Source: CAYUHJ01 sp964444365
GTDB lineage: Bacteria; Planctomycetota; Planctomycetia; Gemmatales; Gemmataceae
DNA length: 64,000 nt
Direction: 5' to 3'
Assembly: GCA_964444365.1 (NCBI GenBank)
Contig: CAYUHJ010000007.1
Coordinates: 1-64,000, forward strand
The position numbers and the translations under genes are program-made. Below the pieces are notes generated by a model that was not told the origin of the DNA, searched no databases, and saw nothing but the letters and a program-made list of their open reading frames with translations. Below, piece by piece: positions 16,672 to 26,400 of this stretch. How positions within the stretch are numbered: position 1 is the stretch's first letter; every line of letters starts with the position of its first letter.

Positions 16672-18222
16672 TTAGCTCAGGTTCATCGTCATCAGGAACT
16701 CGACGTTCGTCTTCGTCTTCTTCGCACGGTTGACGAGCAGTTCCATCGCCTCGACGGGGTGCATGTCGGCCAGCACCCGGCGGAGGATCGCGACCTTCTG
16801 CAATTCCTCGGGGGTGAGCAGCAGGTCTTCCTTCCGCGTGCCGCTGCGGTTGACGTCGATGGCGGGGTAGACCCGCTTCTCGACGAGCCGGCGGTCGAGG
16901 TGGAGTTCGCTGTTGCCGGTCCCCTTGAACTCCTCGAAGATCACGTCGTCCATCCGGCTACCGGTGTCGATCAGCGCGGTGGCCAGGATCGTCAGGCTGC
17001 CGCCCTCCTCGACGTTGCGGGCCGCGCCGAAGAACCGCTTCGGCTTCTGCATCGCGTTCGAGTCGAGACCGCCGGAGAGCAGCTTGCCGCCGCCGGGGGC
17101 CTCGGTGTTGTGGGCGCGAGCCAGGCGGGTGATGGAGTCGAGCAGGATGACCACGTCCCGCCGGTTCTCAACCATCCGCTTCGCCTTTTCGAGCACGATT
17201 TCCGAAATGTGGATGTGCTCTTCCGGCGGCTCGTCGAAGGTGCTGGCCACCACCTCGGCGTTCGTGCCCTGCACCAGCCGTTGCATTTCCGTCACTTCTT
17301 CCGGCCGCTCGTCGACGAGCAGCACGAAGACGTAGGCGTCCGGGTGGTTCTTCGTGATGGCGTTGGCCATCTTCGAGAGGAGGATCGTTTTCCCGGTCCG
17401 CGGCGGGGCGACGATCAGCCCGCGCTGGCCCTTCCCGATCGGCGTGACGAGGTCGACGATCCGCATGCTCAGGTCGTCGGGCGTCGTTTCGAGCCGCAGT
17501 TTGGCGTTCGGGTGCAACGGCGTCAGGTCTTCGAAGCTGGTGACGCTCGCGCCTTCCTCCGGGTGCCGGCCGTTGACGAGCTCGATCTGCATCAGGGCAA
17601 AATTGTCCTGGTTCTCGATCGGCAGGCGGATCGGCCCTTCCACGACGAGCCCCGTCCGGAGGCTCATCCGGCGGATCTGGCTCGGGGAGACGTAAATGTC
17701 TTCCGGGCTGGCGAGGTAGTTGTGGGCGGCACTGCGAAGGAAGCCGTAGCCGTCGGGCAGGACTTCGAGGGTGCCGGAGCCGGTGACCTTTTCGCCTCGC
17801 TCGATCTGTCGGCGGACGATGCCGACGATCAGCTGGGCGCGGGTCATGCCGGTGTGTTCGTGGATGCCTTCTTTTTCGGCCAGCTTGAACAGGTTCGGCA
17901 TCGGCATGCGGTACAGGTCGTCGAGCCGGCTGGCGGCCGCCCGTGGGGCGGGACGCTCGGCGCGGTCGAAGGTCTCGCGCACCGGCGGGCCGGCGGGGCG
18001 AACGGGCCGCTCGGCGGGGGCCGGGCGGTCGACGCGAACGACCGGGCGTTCGGGCTGCTCGGGCGGGCGGTCCTGGGATTCGGCCGCGGCCGCGGGGGGG
18101 GAAGTGGGTCGTTCCGCGGACGGGGGTGTCGAAGTGGGACTCCCGGCTTCACCCGGCTTGCGGATGATGCGTCGGCGGATGATGGGTCGGGGCGACCCGT
18201 CGACGCTCTTGGCGTCGGGCAT
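16672..18222 (-). CDS. rho: transcription termination factor Rho
   Basis: A 516-residue RNA-dependent ATPase that ends transcription at Rho-dependent sites. Residues 1-95 form a Pro/Ala/Arg-rich extension of low complexity. The Rho N-domain follows (LFKLAEKEGIHEHTGMTRAQL), then the RNA-binding cold-shock-like fold (GTLEVLPDGYGFLRS), the Walker A region (VAPPRTGKTILLSKMANAI), the Walker B/DERPEEV region (VFVLLVDERPEEVTEM), and the Q/R-loop blocks (LARAHNTEAPGGGKLLSGG; RRVYPAIDV-like VYPAIDVNRSGTRKEDLL). ATG 18222 has AAGGA about nine bases upstream. Confidence 0.96.
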   Translation of the reverse strand: MPDAKSVDGSPRPIIRRRIIRKPGEAGSPTSTPPSAERPTSPPAAAAESQDRPPEQPERPVVRVDRPAPAERPVRPAGPPVRETFDRAERPAPRAAASRLDDLYRMPMPNLFKLAEKEGIHEHTGMTRAQLIVGIVRRQIERGEKVTGSGTLEVLPDGYGFLRSAAHNYLASPEDIYVSPSQIRRMSLRTGLVVEGPIRLPIENQDNFALMQIELVNGRHPEEGASVTSFEDLTPLHPNAKLRLETTPDDLSMRIVDLVTPIGKGQRGLIVAPPRTGKTILLSKMANAITKNHPDAYVFVLLVDERPEEVTEMQRLVQGTNAEVVASTFDEPPEEHIHISEIVLEKAKRMVENRRDVVILLDSITRLARAHNTEAPGGGKLLSGGLDSNAMQKPKRFFGAARNVEEGGSLTILATALIDTGSRMDDVIFEEFKGTGNSELHLDRRLVEKRVYPAIDVNRSGTRKEDLLLTPEELQKVAILRRVLADMHPVEAMELLVNRAKKTKTNVEFLMTMNLS

Positions 18223-18822
18223 TGGAGTTATCCTTGAAATGGGACAGAAAGAGTCGTGGGGTCGGGGTCGAAACGACGGGGCGGTGCCCGGCGTCTCGGT
18301 GTGCCCGTCACCCGCGGATCAGTACTCGCTTCGGGATCAAAAGGGTGCCATCACGGTTGCAGAGCCAGTTCCTTCTCGTTCCCTCTCCCCCGATCAACCC
18401 CACACGGGTTCGGGAGATTCGCCCAGGTGACTCACACGGTGAACAACTTGGGGGGAATTCCGAGACGCATGAACTTCGTGAGAAGCCGTGCGAAAAATGG
18501 GGACGGTCAGTGTTGGGTGGTTCGCCGAACCCGACCGCCACTTTCAAGTATACCGGGGCCGATCCCGGATTCCAGTTCGATTCGCCCGGTTGCCCGCATT
18601 CCTCGGGTGTTCGGCCAGAAAGTGAGGAGCGGTCTCCCAACTCGACCCGATCGTCTCCGGGCTCGTCGTCTGATACCGCATAAGATGCGCGACGATTCGG
18701 ATTCTGGCAACCCCGACTTTCCGAAAGCGGAGCCGCCGCGGCGCTTCTCCCGCCTTGCTTCGGCGGACGCGGGGGTTTAACCTTCCCAGAATGACTTTCT
18801 CCCACGGTCGAGGCGGTCGTCC
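18223..18822. other. 600-base divergent non-coding region between rho and the PilZ gene
   Basis: Long leader for rho on one side and for the PilZ gene on the other. No supported ORF. Stems such as CCGCCTTGCTTCGGCGG (about 18749-18766) are present. Rho genes are often autoregulated through Rho-dependent termination in their leader; the length here would permit that, but nothing in the sequence proves it. Confidence 0.4.
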
Positions 18823-19179
18823 ATGCCCGAGCCGGAAACCCCTGCCGACAACCCGGCCGACCGCCGCCGGTTCCCGCGCGTGCCGATCGCGGTGAAGGTG
18901 CTGTTCCTGAACGACCGCCGGCCGGGCGTGCCGGTCGACGCGGACGCCGTGGACGTGTCCGAGGGCGGGTTCGGGCTGATCGTCGACACGCTGGTGCTCG
19001 TCGACTCGTACCTGCTGGTCAGTTCCGCCCGCGAGCCGGACACCGGCGTCCGGGTGCAGGCGCGGGTCGTGAGCCGGACCCCGGTCGGGTGCCAGTGGCG
19101 GATCGGGTGCGAGTTCGCCCGGCCGGTCACGGAGCCGGAGATCCAAATCTTTTTGCAACTCGACGACCCGCCGGGCTGA
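18823..19179 (+). CDS. PilZ domain protein
   Basis: A 118-residue single-domain protein. Both PilZ cyclic-di-GMP contact motifs are visible: an arginine-rich RRRFPR near residues 13-18 and DVSEGGFGL around residues 46-54 (the D/NxSxxG box). The beta-barrel continues to CQWRIGCEFARPV. It is probably a stand-alone c-di-GMP receptor in the cytoplasm; the partner is unknown. It precedes the OPT transporter by 74 bases and may be co-transcribed with it. Confidence 0.8.
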   Translation: MPEPETPADNPADRRRFPRVPIAVKVLFLNDRRPGVPVDADAVDVSEGGFGLIVDTLVLVDSYLLVSSAREPDTGVRVQARVVSRTPVGCQWRIGCEFARPVTEPEIQIFLQLDDPPG

Positions 19180-19253
19180 CGGGGCTTGCCGGCACGGGGC
19201 CGGGCGGCGACTCTATCCGCTTACCCCCCTCTCCGCCCCGACCGGTGCCCCCG

Positions 19254-21905
19254 ATGTCCGACCCGTCGTTCAAGCCGTTCGTGCCCCCGGAAGAGTCCCC
19301 GCACGAGTTCACGCTGTCCGCCGTGCTGACGGGCTCGCTGCTGGGACTGGTCTTCGCGGCATCGTCGCTGTACCTCGTGCTCAAAGTCGGCATGACGGTG
19401 TCCGCCTCGATCCCGGTGGCAGTCCTCGCGATCACCCTGTTTCGTGGCCTGTCCTCCGCCTTCGGCTTCCGTCGGGCGACAATCCTGGAAAACAACATCG
19501 TCCAGACGGCGGGTTCGGCCGGCGAGTCGATCGCCTTCGGGGTCGGCGTGACAATGCCGGCGTTGCTCCTGCTCGGCTACGGCATGGACCTGCCGCGGGT
19601 GATGGTCGTCTCTGTCCTCGGCGGGATACTCGGCATTCTGGCGATGATCCCGCTCCGGCGGGCGTTCATCGTGAAAATGCACGGTCGGCCGGGGCAGCCG
19701 GGCACGCTGTTGTACCCCGAAGGAACCGCCTGCGCCCAGGTGCTGATCTCCGGCGAAAAGGGCGGCACCACCGGGAAGACGGTGTTCATCGGGTTCGGGC
19801 TCGCGATCCTGCACAAGATCGTCACCGAAGGGATGGCCCTGTTCGTGACGACCGCAAAGGTGCCGCTCACCTTCATCAACAAGGCGGCCGTCTTTTCGTG
19901 TGAGATGGCGTCCGAACTGCTCGGCGTCGGGTACATCATCGGGTTGCGGACCTCCGCGATGATGATGGGCGGGGCCGTGCTGGGCTACCTGGTCATCCTG
20001 CCGACGATCTACTTCATCGGGGAAACGAACCCGAACAGCGTCCCGCCGGGGCGGAAGCCGATCGCCGAGATGTCCCTTTCGGAGATTCGCAACGCTTACC
20101 TACTGTACATCGGGGCCGGGTGCGTGGCGTCCGCGGGCATCATCAGCATGTTCAAGACGCTGCCGATCATTTTCCGCAGCTTCAAATCCAGCCTCGGCGG
20201 CGCGGGCGGCGGTCCCGCGGGCGAGGTCCACCGCACCGACCGCGACATGCCGTTGAGCGTGGTTTTGTTCGGCAGTGTCGGGCTGCTCGCGGTGCTCGCT
20301 CTCTTTTTGGCCGCAGACGTTGGCGTGGCCGGGGCACTCGCGGGGGCTTTGCTTGTTGTCGTGTTCGGTTTCCTGTTCGTGACCGTGTCCGCCCGGCTGA
20401 CCGGGGAAATCGGCTCGTCGTCGAACCCGATTTCCGGGATGACGACGGCGACGTTGATGGTGACCTGTCTCATTTTCCTCGCCCTCGGGTTCACGACGTC
20501 AACGGACCGGGTGCTCGCCCTGTCGGTCGCGGCCGTCGTGTGCATCGCGTCCTCCAACGGGGGGACCGTCGCGCAGTCGCTGAAAACGGGGTTCCTCGTC
20601 GGCGGCACGCCGCGGGCGATGCAGTACGCGATTCTCGTCGGGGCGCTCGCGTCCGCACTGGTCATCGGCGGAACGCTGATCTACGGGCTGAACGCCCCCG
20701 GCACGATCCACAGCCGGAAGCCCGAGAACTTGCCGGTTCTGACCCTGACGCCCGACGAACTCGGCCGACTGAAGCAGTCCGAAACTTACGACGGCATGAC
20801 GTACAAGATTTTCGACACGCGCAACGACGAGGTCGCGGCCAAGCGACCCGAGCAGAATTACGTTCCCAGGCCGGAAGTCGCCGAGGCGGCGAAGGCGAAG
20901 CCGGGCCGGTACCTCGTTCACCCGACGAGCGGCAAGATCGAGATCGTCCGGGACGACACGATCATGGGGCAACTCACGCAGCGCGACGACGGCACGCCGG
21001 TCGAGCGAAAGTTCGAGGCCCCTAAGACGCAGGTGCTCGGGCTCGTCATCAACGGCGTGCTCAAACGCGACCTGAACTGGACGATGGTCGCCATCGGCGC
21101 GATGATCGCCGTGATGCTGGAGTTGTGCGGCGTGTCGGCCCTCGCCTTCGCCGTCGGGCTGTACGTCCCGCTCCAGTATTCGACGCCGATCTTCCTCGGC
21201 GGGGTGGTCCGCTGGTGGGTCGACCGCAAGTACGCCGCGGAAGCGGATGCCGCAATCGCCGCCGCCGGAAACGACCCCGAGGCGCGAGCCCAGGCCGAGG
21301 TCGACGCGATCCGCAAGTCCGAGACGAGCCCTGGCGTGTTGCTCGCGTCCGGGTACATCGCGGGAGGATCCATCGGCGGCGTGCTGCTCGCGTTCCTGAT
21401 GTTCAGCGACACCATCCCCCGCGACCTGACAAGCTGGCAGCACCGGCAAGTGGAACTCGGCCAAGTGACTCCGACCGCGGACGCGAAGGCGGCCGTCGCT
21501 CTCAGAGAACTCGGGCCGGCCGCGTCGCCGGACCAACTGGCCAAGTACCTCGCGGAAATGGACGGAATCGACGCGAACGCTGAAGTACCGCTGCTCTGGG
21601 TCGCAGTTCCGAAGGGGACGGAGTTGAAGATCCCTCGCGCGGACGCTTATATCGCGGCGGAGGATACGACCCTGGGCCAGGTGGCGGAAGTACGACTCGG
21701 ACGCGGGTGGAAGGCGGGCCAAATCTTCGACGCGAATTCGGACAAGCTCAAACTTCCCGAGACGCTTCCTCCGTCGGCGCGGTTCTCGCTCCCGCAACCG
21801 CAGTGGCCGACGTTCCTAGCGTTCGGCTCGCTCGCCACGATGCTGCTCGTCGTCGGACTCGGGTGGGTTCTGAAGTCGCGAGACGAGCCGGAAACGGCGG
21901 GGTGA
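19254..21905 (+). CDS. OPT-family oligopeptide/metal-chelate transporter
   Basis: An 883-residue membrane protein with many hydrophobic segments, as in the oligopeptide transporter (OPT) family. Conserved blocks include TLSAVLTGSLLGLVFAASS at the N-terminus, NNIVQTAGSAGESIAFG, GQPGTLLYPEGTACAQVL, and SALAFAVGLYVPLQYSTP. Hydrophilic inserts (about residues 495-590 and 740-820) probably face one side of the membrane. ATG 19254 is chosen because the conserved region starts about 20 residues later; the longer upstream frame overlaps the PilZ gene. Substrate cannot be inferred. Confidence 0.9.
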   Translation: MSDPSFKPFVPPEESPHEFTLSAVLTGSLLGLVFAASSLYLVLKVGMTVSASIPVAVLAITLFRGLSSAFGFRRATILENNIVQTAGSAGESIAFGVGVTMPALLLLGYGMDLPRVMVVSVLGGILGILAMIPLRRAFIVKMHGRPGQPGTLLYPEGTACAQVLISGEKGGTTGKTVFIGFGLAILHKIVTEGMALFVTTAKVPLTFINKAAVFSCEMASELLGVGYIIGLRTSAMMMGGAVLGYLVILPTIYFIGETNPNSVPPGRKPIAEMSLSEIRNAYLLYIGAGCVASAGIISMFKTLPIIFRSFKSSLGGAGGGPAGEVHRTDRDMPLSVVLFGSVGLLAVLALFLAADVGVAGALAGALLVVVFGFLFVTVSARLTGEIGSSSNPISGMTTATLMVTCLIFLALGFTTSTDRVLALSVAAVVCIASSNGGTVAQSLKTGFLVGGTPRAMQYAILVGALASALVIGGTLIYGLNAPGTIHSRKPENLPVLTLTPDELGRLKQSETYDGMTYKIFDTRNDEVAAKRPEQNYVPRPEVAEAAKAKPGRYLVHPTSGKIEIVRDDTIMGQLTQRDDGTPVERKFEAPKTQVLGLVINGVLKRDLNWTMVAIGAMIAVMLELCGVSALAFAVGLYVPLQYSTPIFLGGVVRWWVDRKYAAEADAAIAAAGNDPEARAQAEVDAIRKSETSPGVLLASGYIAGGSIGGVLLAFLMFSDTIPRDLTSWQHRQVELGQVTPTADAKAAVALRELGPAASPDQLAKYLAEMDGIDANAEVPLLWVAVPKGTELKIPRADAYIAAEDTTLGQVAEVRLGRGWKAGQIFDANSDKLKLPETLPPSARFSLPQPQWPTFLAFGSLATMLLVVGLGWVLKSRDEPETAG

Positions 21906-21916
21906 GCCGCAAACGC

Positions 21917-21947
21917 CGAACGCCCGTCGGGGACCGACGGGCGTTCG
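21917..21947. terminator. bidirectional terminator-like hairpin
   Basis: CGAACGCCCGTCGG and CCGACGGGCGTTCG pair perfectly around a GGA-type loop between the convergent OPT transporter and coiled-coil genes. No T tract follows on either side. Confidence 0.7.
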
Positions 21948-21968
21948 CATGAGGGGGTCGTAGCAGGC

Positions 21969-22973
21969 TCACCGCCGGGTCGGGGGTGGGCCGCCGGGGC
22001 CGCCGCCGAGCTTGCCCTGCATGACGTCCTGGGCGCGGCGCTGGAACTTTTCCATCTGCTGCCGCAGGGAGGCGTCGCCGCGCTGCATGATCTCGAGTTC
22101 GTGCTGGATCTCGGACGACAGCCGCTTGAGTTCCATCTCCTGACGGGCCATCATCGCCCGCTCCTTCGCCATCGACACTTCCATGTTCCGCATCTGCTGC
22201 TCGAGGGCTTCCTCGTCGTCCCGCAGCTGCCGGCGGTCTTCGTCCATCTTCTTGCGCTCCTGGGCCAGCTTGGCCTGGTCGCGCTCGAGCTCGTCGGCCC
22301 ACTCTTCGAGTTCGGTGCGGGTTTTCGGCGGGCCGGTCTGGGCCGGGCCGCCGAGGGCCCCGCTCGCGATCTGCTCCTCGATCGCCTGCATCTGGCCTTG
22401 CAGGTCGTCGACGAGCCGCTGCTTCTCCGTGAGGGCCTGGGTCAGCTCGGAGATCTTGGCGGCGTTCTGGGTCTCGGCCTCGCTCGCCTCTTGAAGCAGT
22501 TGCTTCATCTCGGAGAGCAGCTTGCGGAGCTCCTTGTTCTCTTCCTTCAGCCGGGCGACGGCCGGGTCCGCGGCGGCGGATCCGCCGCCGCCGGGTTGGG
22601 GAGCGGGAGCAGGTGCCGGGGCCGCGGCGGCCGGGGGCGGTTCCATCCCGAACGGGGAGGCGGGCATGCCGAAGCTGGAGCCGCCGACGTCCAGGCTGCC
22701 GCGGGCGACCGGGGGCCGGCGGTTGATGGTCGCCGCCGGGGAGTAGGCCGCCGGTTCCGGCGCGACGTCCGGCATCACGGGGGGCGGCGGGGCCGCGCCG
22801 CTCTGGCCGGGCATCCGGAGCTTGCTGAGGACGTCACCCATGTTCAGGGACGAGGAGCCCTTCGCGGGGGCTTCGGGGCCGGCCGCGGGGGGCGGGGTCG
22901 AGGCGAGCAGCCGCCGACGCAACTCCGCCGCCGAGATCGAGGCCGGCGGGTCCGGGGGCATGTTGGGGTTCAT
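21969..22973 (-). CDS. coiled-coil protein with Pro-rich N-terminus
   Basis: A 334-residue protein of unknown function. Residues 1-150 are Pro/Ala-rich and low in order (PPPAAAAPAPAPAPQPGGGG), with a small ordered patch (AAELRRRLLAS). Residues about 155-315 form a long heptad-rich coiled coil (RLKEENKELRKLLSEMKQL, EKQRLVDDLQGQMQAIEEQI, ELERDQAKLAQERKKMDED). The C-terminus is Gly/Pro-rich. ATG 22973 starts the first Pro-rich segment. It diverges from the 1,491-residue VWA protein across a 485-base spacer, so the two might share regulation. Confidence 0.65.
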   Translation of the reverse strand: MNPNMPPDPPASISAAELRRRLLASTPPPAAGPEAPAKGSSSLNMGDVLSKLRMPGQSGAAPPPPVMPDVAPEPAAYSPAATINRRPPVARGSLDVGGSSFGMPASPFGMEPPPAAAAPAPAPAPQPGGGGSAAADPAVARLKEENKELRKLLSEMKQLLQEASEAETQNAAKISELTQALTEKQRLVDDLQGQMQAIEEQIASGALGGPAQTGPPKTRTELEEWADELERDQAKLAQERKKMDEDRRQLRDDEEALEQQMRNMEVSMAKERAMMARQEMELKRLSSEIQHELEIMQRGDASLRQQMEKFQRRAQDVMQGKLGGGPGGPPPTRR

Positions 22974-23458
22974 TCCGGGGGCTCTCCTTCCAACCGATCC
23001 GGGAGAAGTGGTGCAACCGTCCCGGTCGGGTCGGGGTGAGACGGTGGCGCGGGCGTCGAGGTTTGCTCGGGCCACGGCCCTCATCTCCCATCTCAAAAAA
23101 GCGTAGGTTGTTACGGCGTGGTGTCAAGCGAAAATCCCCGGCGGAAGCCGGGGCGTCGGTGCGCAACGGGGGGGTCGTCCGGTGGGGGAAGTCGGCCCCC
23201 CGCGCGGATTCGCGCCAACGGCCGAAGCCCCGGCCCGTTCAGCCGGTTAGAGTTGCACCGACCCCCACTCGCGGGTCGGGCCGGTGGGGCCGGGTGTGCC
23301 GGCCGTTCGCAATCCGCGGTCGTCCTCCTCGCCGAACCGAAGGTTTCGGTTGGGCGCTGACCCCGGTTGTCCGGTAGACTCGATTCACCTACGTTTCCGT
23401 TCGTCCGGCCGGGGCTCCCTTCCCCCGGTCCGACCCCCCTCAGAGGAGCGCCTGGGCA
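22974..23458. other. 485-base divergent intergenic region
   Basis: Separates the leftward coiled-coil gene from the rightward VWA gene. No supported ORF. GAGGAG at about 23443-23448 is the likely ribosome binding site of the VWA gene, with slightly long spacing. A TAGACT hexamer near 23376 with TTGGGC 19 bases upstream is a weak promoter candidate. Confidence 0.35.
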
Positions 23459-26400
23459 ATGACCCTCGTCAAACGGCTCCGGCTGCTGACCGGCGTCCTG
23501 GGTCTGGCGGCCACCACCGCCGTGATCGGGACCACCGTGTTCGGCGACGTCCGGAGCGGCAAGCCGGCCGGCTCGTCCGAACCCGCCGCCGCCCGACCCG
23601 ACGGAGCTCAACTCGCCGACGAGTTGGCCCGCACCAAGTTCACCCACTCCCCGGCGCTCGCGTACAAGCTGCGCTCCGGGGAGACCGTCTTCGCGTGGCA
23701 GGTGAAGCCGGCCCTCGCCGCCGCCCCGGCCCGCCCCCGCGACGTCCTGGTCATGGTGGACACGTCCGCCAGCCAGGCCGGGGCGAACCTCAACCGCGCC
23801 CGGGTCGTCCTCGGAACGCTCGCCAAGGACGCCGGCCCGGACGACCGGTTCGACGTCTGGACCGCCAACATCGACGACGCCTCCGCCACCCGCTCCCTGA
23901 CGCAGGGCTTCAAGCCCGCGAACTCGGAAGCCGTCGCCGTCGCCGTCGCCCGCCTCGCCGAGAGCGAGTACGGCTCCGGGGCGGTCGACCTGAAGGCGGC
24001 CCTCGAGAAGTCCGCCGCCCAGTTCGAGGGGAGCGGCCGGCAGCAGATCATCCTGTACCTCGGCGACGGCGAGTCCGCCGCCTCCAAGACGCCGCTCACC
24101 GAGCAGGTCCGCACGGACCTCGGCAACCGGCTCGCCGACAAGGACATCGCCTTCTTCGCGGTGCCGATCGGCGTCAAGCTCCACCCGCACAACCTGCACG
24201 GGTTCGCGACCCTGACCGGCGGCGCGGTCGTCCGCGTCAGCGAAGACCTGTCCACCGTGAAGGCCCGGACCGACGCCGCCAACGCCCTCAAGGCGTCGTT
24301 CGACGTGCCGGTCCTCCGCACGGACAAGGTCGCGTTCGGGAAGGACGTGGTCGAGACGTTCCCGACCCGGCTGCCGCCGCTGCGGGCCGACCGCGCGACC
24401 CTCGTCGTCGGCAAGACGAAAGGCGATGTCGCCGAGCTGACCGCGACCGTCGCCGGCCGGGTCAACGGGTCCAAGGTGTCGATGACCCTGAAGGAAGCGC
24501 TGCCGAAGCCGGAAGCGGACAACTTCTTCCTGAACGCGATGCTGCACCAGTGGCAGAACTCCGCGTCGAAGGACGCGCCCGCGATCCTCGGGGCCGACCG
24601 CGCCCTGGCGATGGCGAACGAGCAGTTCCGCCTGTTCCGCGACGAGTTCATGACGCAGGCCGTCTGGGCGATGAACGCCGACCGGCTCGACCACGCGGAG
24701 AAGCTGTTCGAGGCCGCCGCCAAGATCGACCCGGAATCCGGCGAGGTCCAGGCCGGGGCCCGCATCATCGAGAAGATGCGGAAGGGCGAACTGACGAAGG
24801 ACAAGTTGAAGGCGACCTACGAGCCGGGCAAGAAGCGGCTGCAAGAGGCCGGCCAGCCCGAGCCGAAGCAACCCGCTCCCGGCGGCGCGGTCCCGCCAGC
24901 CGCTGCTCCGGACGCCGCTGCCATCGACCGGGCCAAGGCGGCCCAGGCGATTCAAGAGCAAGAGTTCCGCGTGCTGGTGGACGAAACCCTCCGCCGGTCC
25001 CGCCGGCTGCTGTCGTCCGACCCGGACAACGCCTACGAAGACCTCAAGCGGCAGCGCGACGCGGTCCTCGGCAACGACCAGCTGTCCGAGCGGTTCCGCC
25101 GCGTGCTGACGACCGACCTGGAAGCGGCGATGCGGGAAGTGTCCGCCAAGGGCGGGCAGATCAAGCGCGACCTCGCCGCCCAGCGGGAGCGGGTCGCCGC
25201 CGCCCGCCAGCGGCTGACCGAGTTCGACCGCCAGCTGACCATCGACGAACAGACCCGCGCCCGGATCGACGCCTTCAAGCAACTGATGCAGCAAGCCCGG
25301 TTCGAGCTCGCGTATCAGGAAGCCCAGGTGATGATCCAGGAGCGCGTCACCCGCGGCCAGACCGTGCCGCCGGAAGCGTTCGCCGGCTACCGGATCGGCC
25401 AGGCCGCCACGAACCTCCGCGAGGCCCTGGAACTGCGGCGGATCCGCCAGGACCGCTACCTGCTCACGATGATGCAGGTCGAGAAGTCGTTCGTCCCGTA
25501 CCCGGACGAGCCGCCGGTCCACTTCCCGCCCGCCGCGGTGTGGAAGGAACTGACCGCGTCCCGGCAGGCCCGGTACACGTCCAGCTCCATCGGGGCGGAC
25601 GTGCCGGAAACGATGAAGCGGCTGCAGTCGATCCTCGAAGGCAAGCGGGTCAACCTCGAAACCCCGCTCGACGGGCTGTCGCTGAAGGCCCTCCTCGACA
25701 CGCTCCGCGACAAGTTCCAGGTGCCGTTCTTCGTCCGCGAGGAGCTGTTCCGGGCGGCGGGCGGCGGCGAAGACATCATGGAAAAGAAGTTCAAGCTGAA
25801 GTCCGCCCTGAACGGCGTGACCCTCGGCAGCTTCCTCGACGTGGTGCTCCTCGACATCGACGCCAGCTACATCGTCCGGCCCGAGTACATCGAGATCGTG
25901 CCGAAGGACGTGCGGCTGACGGAGAAGCAGTTCCGGGCGTTCGAAGTCGCGGACCTCGTGATCCCGATCCCGAACTCCGTGAACCAGCAAGCCCTGTCCC
26001 AGAACCTCGCGCTGTTCGGTGCCCAGCTCCAGTTCGCCGGCCAGGCGATCGGGCAGGCCCAGCAGTTCGGGAACCTGGGCGGCGGGGCCATCGGCGTCGG
26101 CAACCAGTTCGGGATGGGCGGGGCGGCCGGCATGGGCGTCCTCGGCGGCCCCGGCTTCAACCAGATGGGCCAGCAGGCCAACCTCGGCATCGGCGGCGGA
26201 ATCTTCGGGGTGACCGGCGGCCAGCTCGGCCAGTTCGGTAACCTCGGCGGCCAGTTCGGCATCCAGGGCGGCAACCAGGCGAACATCCTGATCGACCTGA
26301 TCCGCACCACGGTCGCCTACCGGGAATGGGACGACACCTTCGTCGGCGTCACCCCGACCGTGAACCCGGAAACGGGCGAGACGACCGGCCCGGTCGTCCC

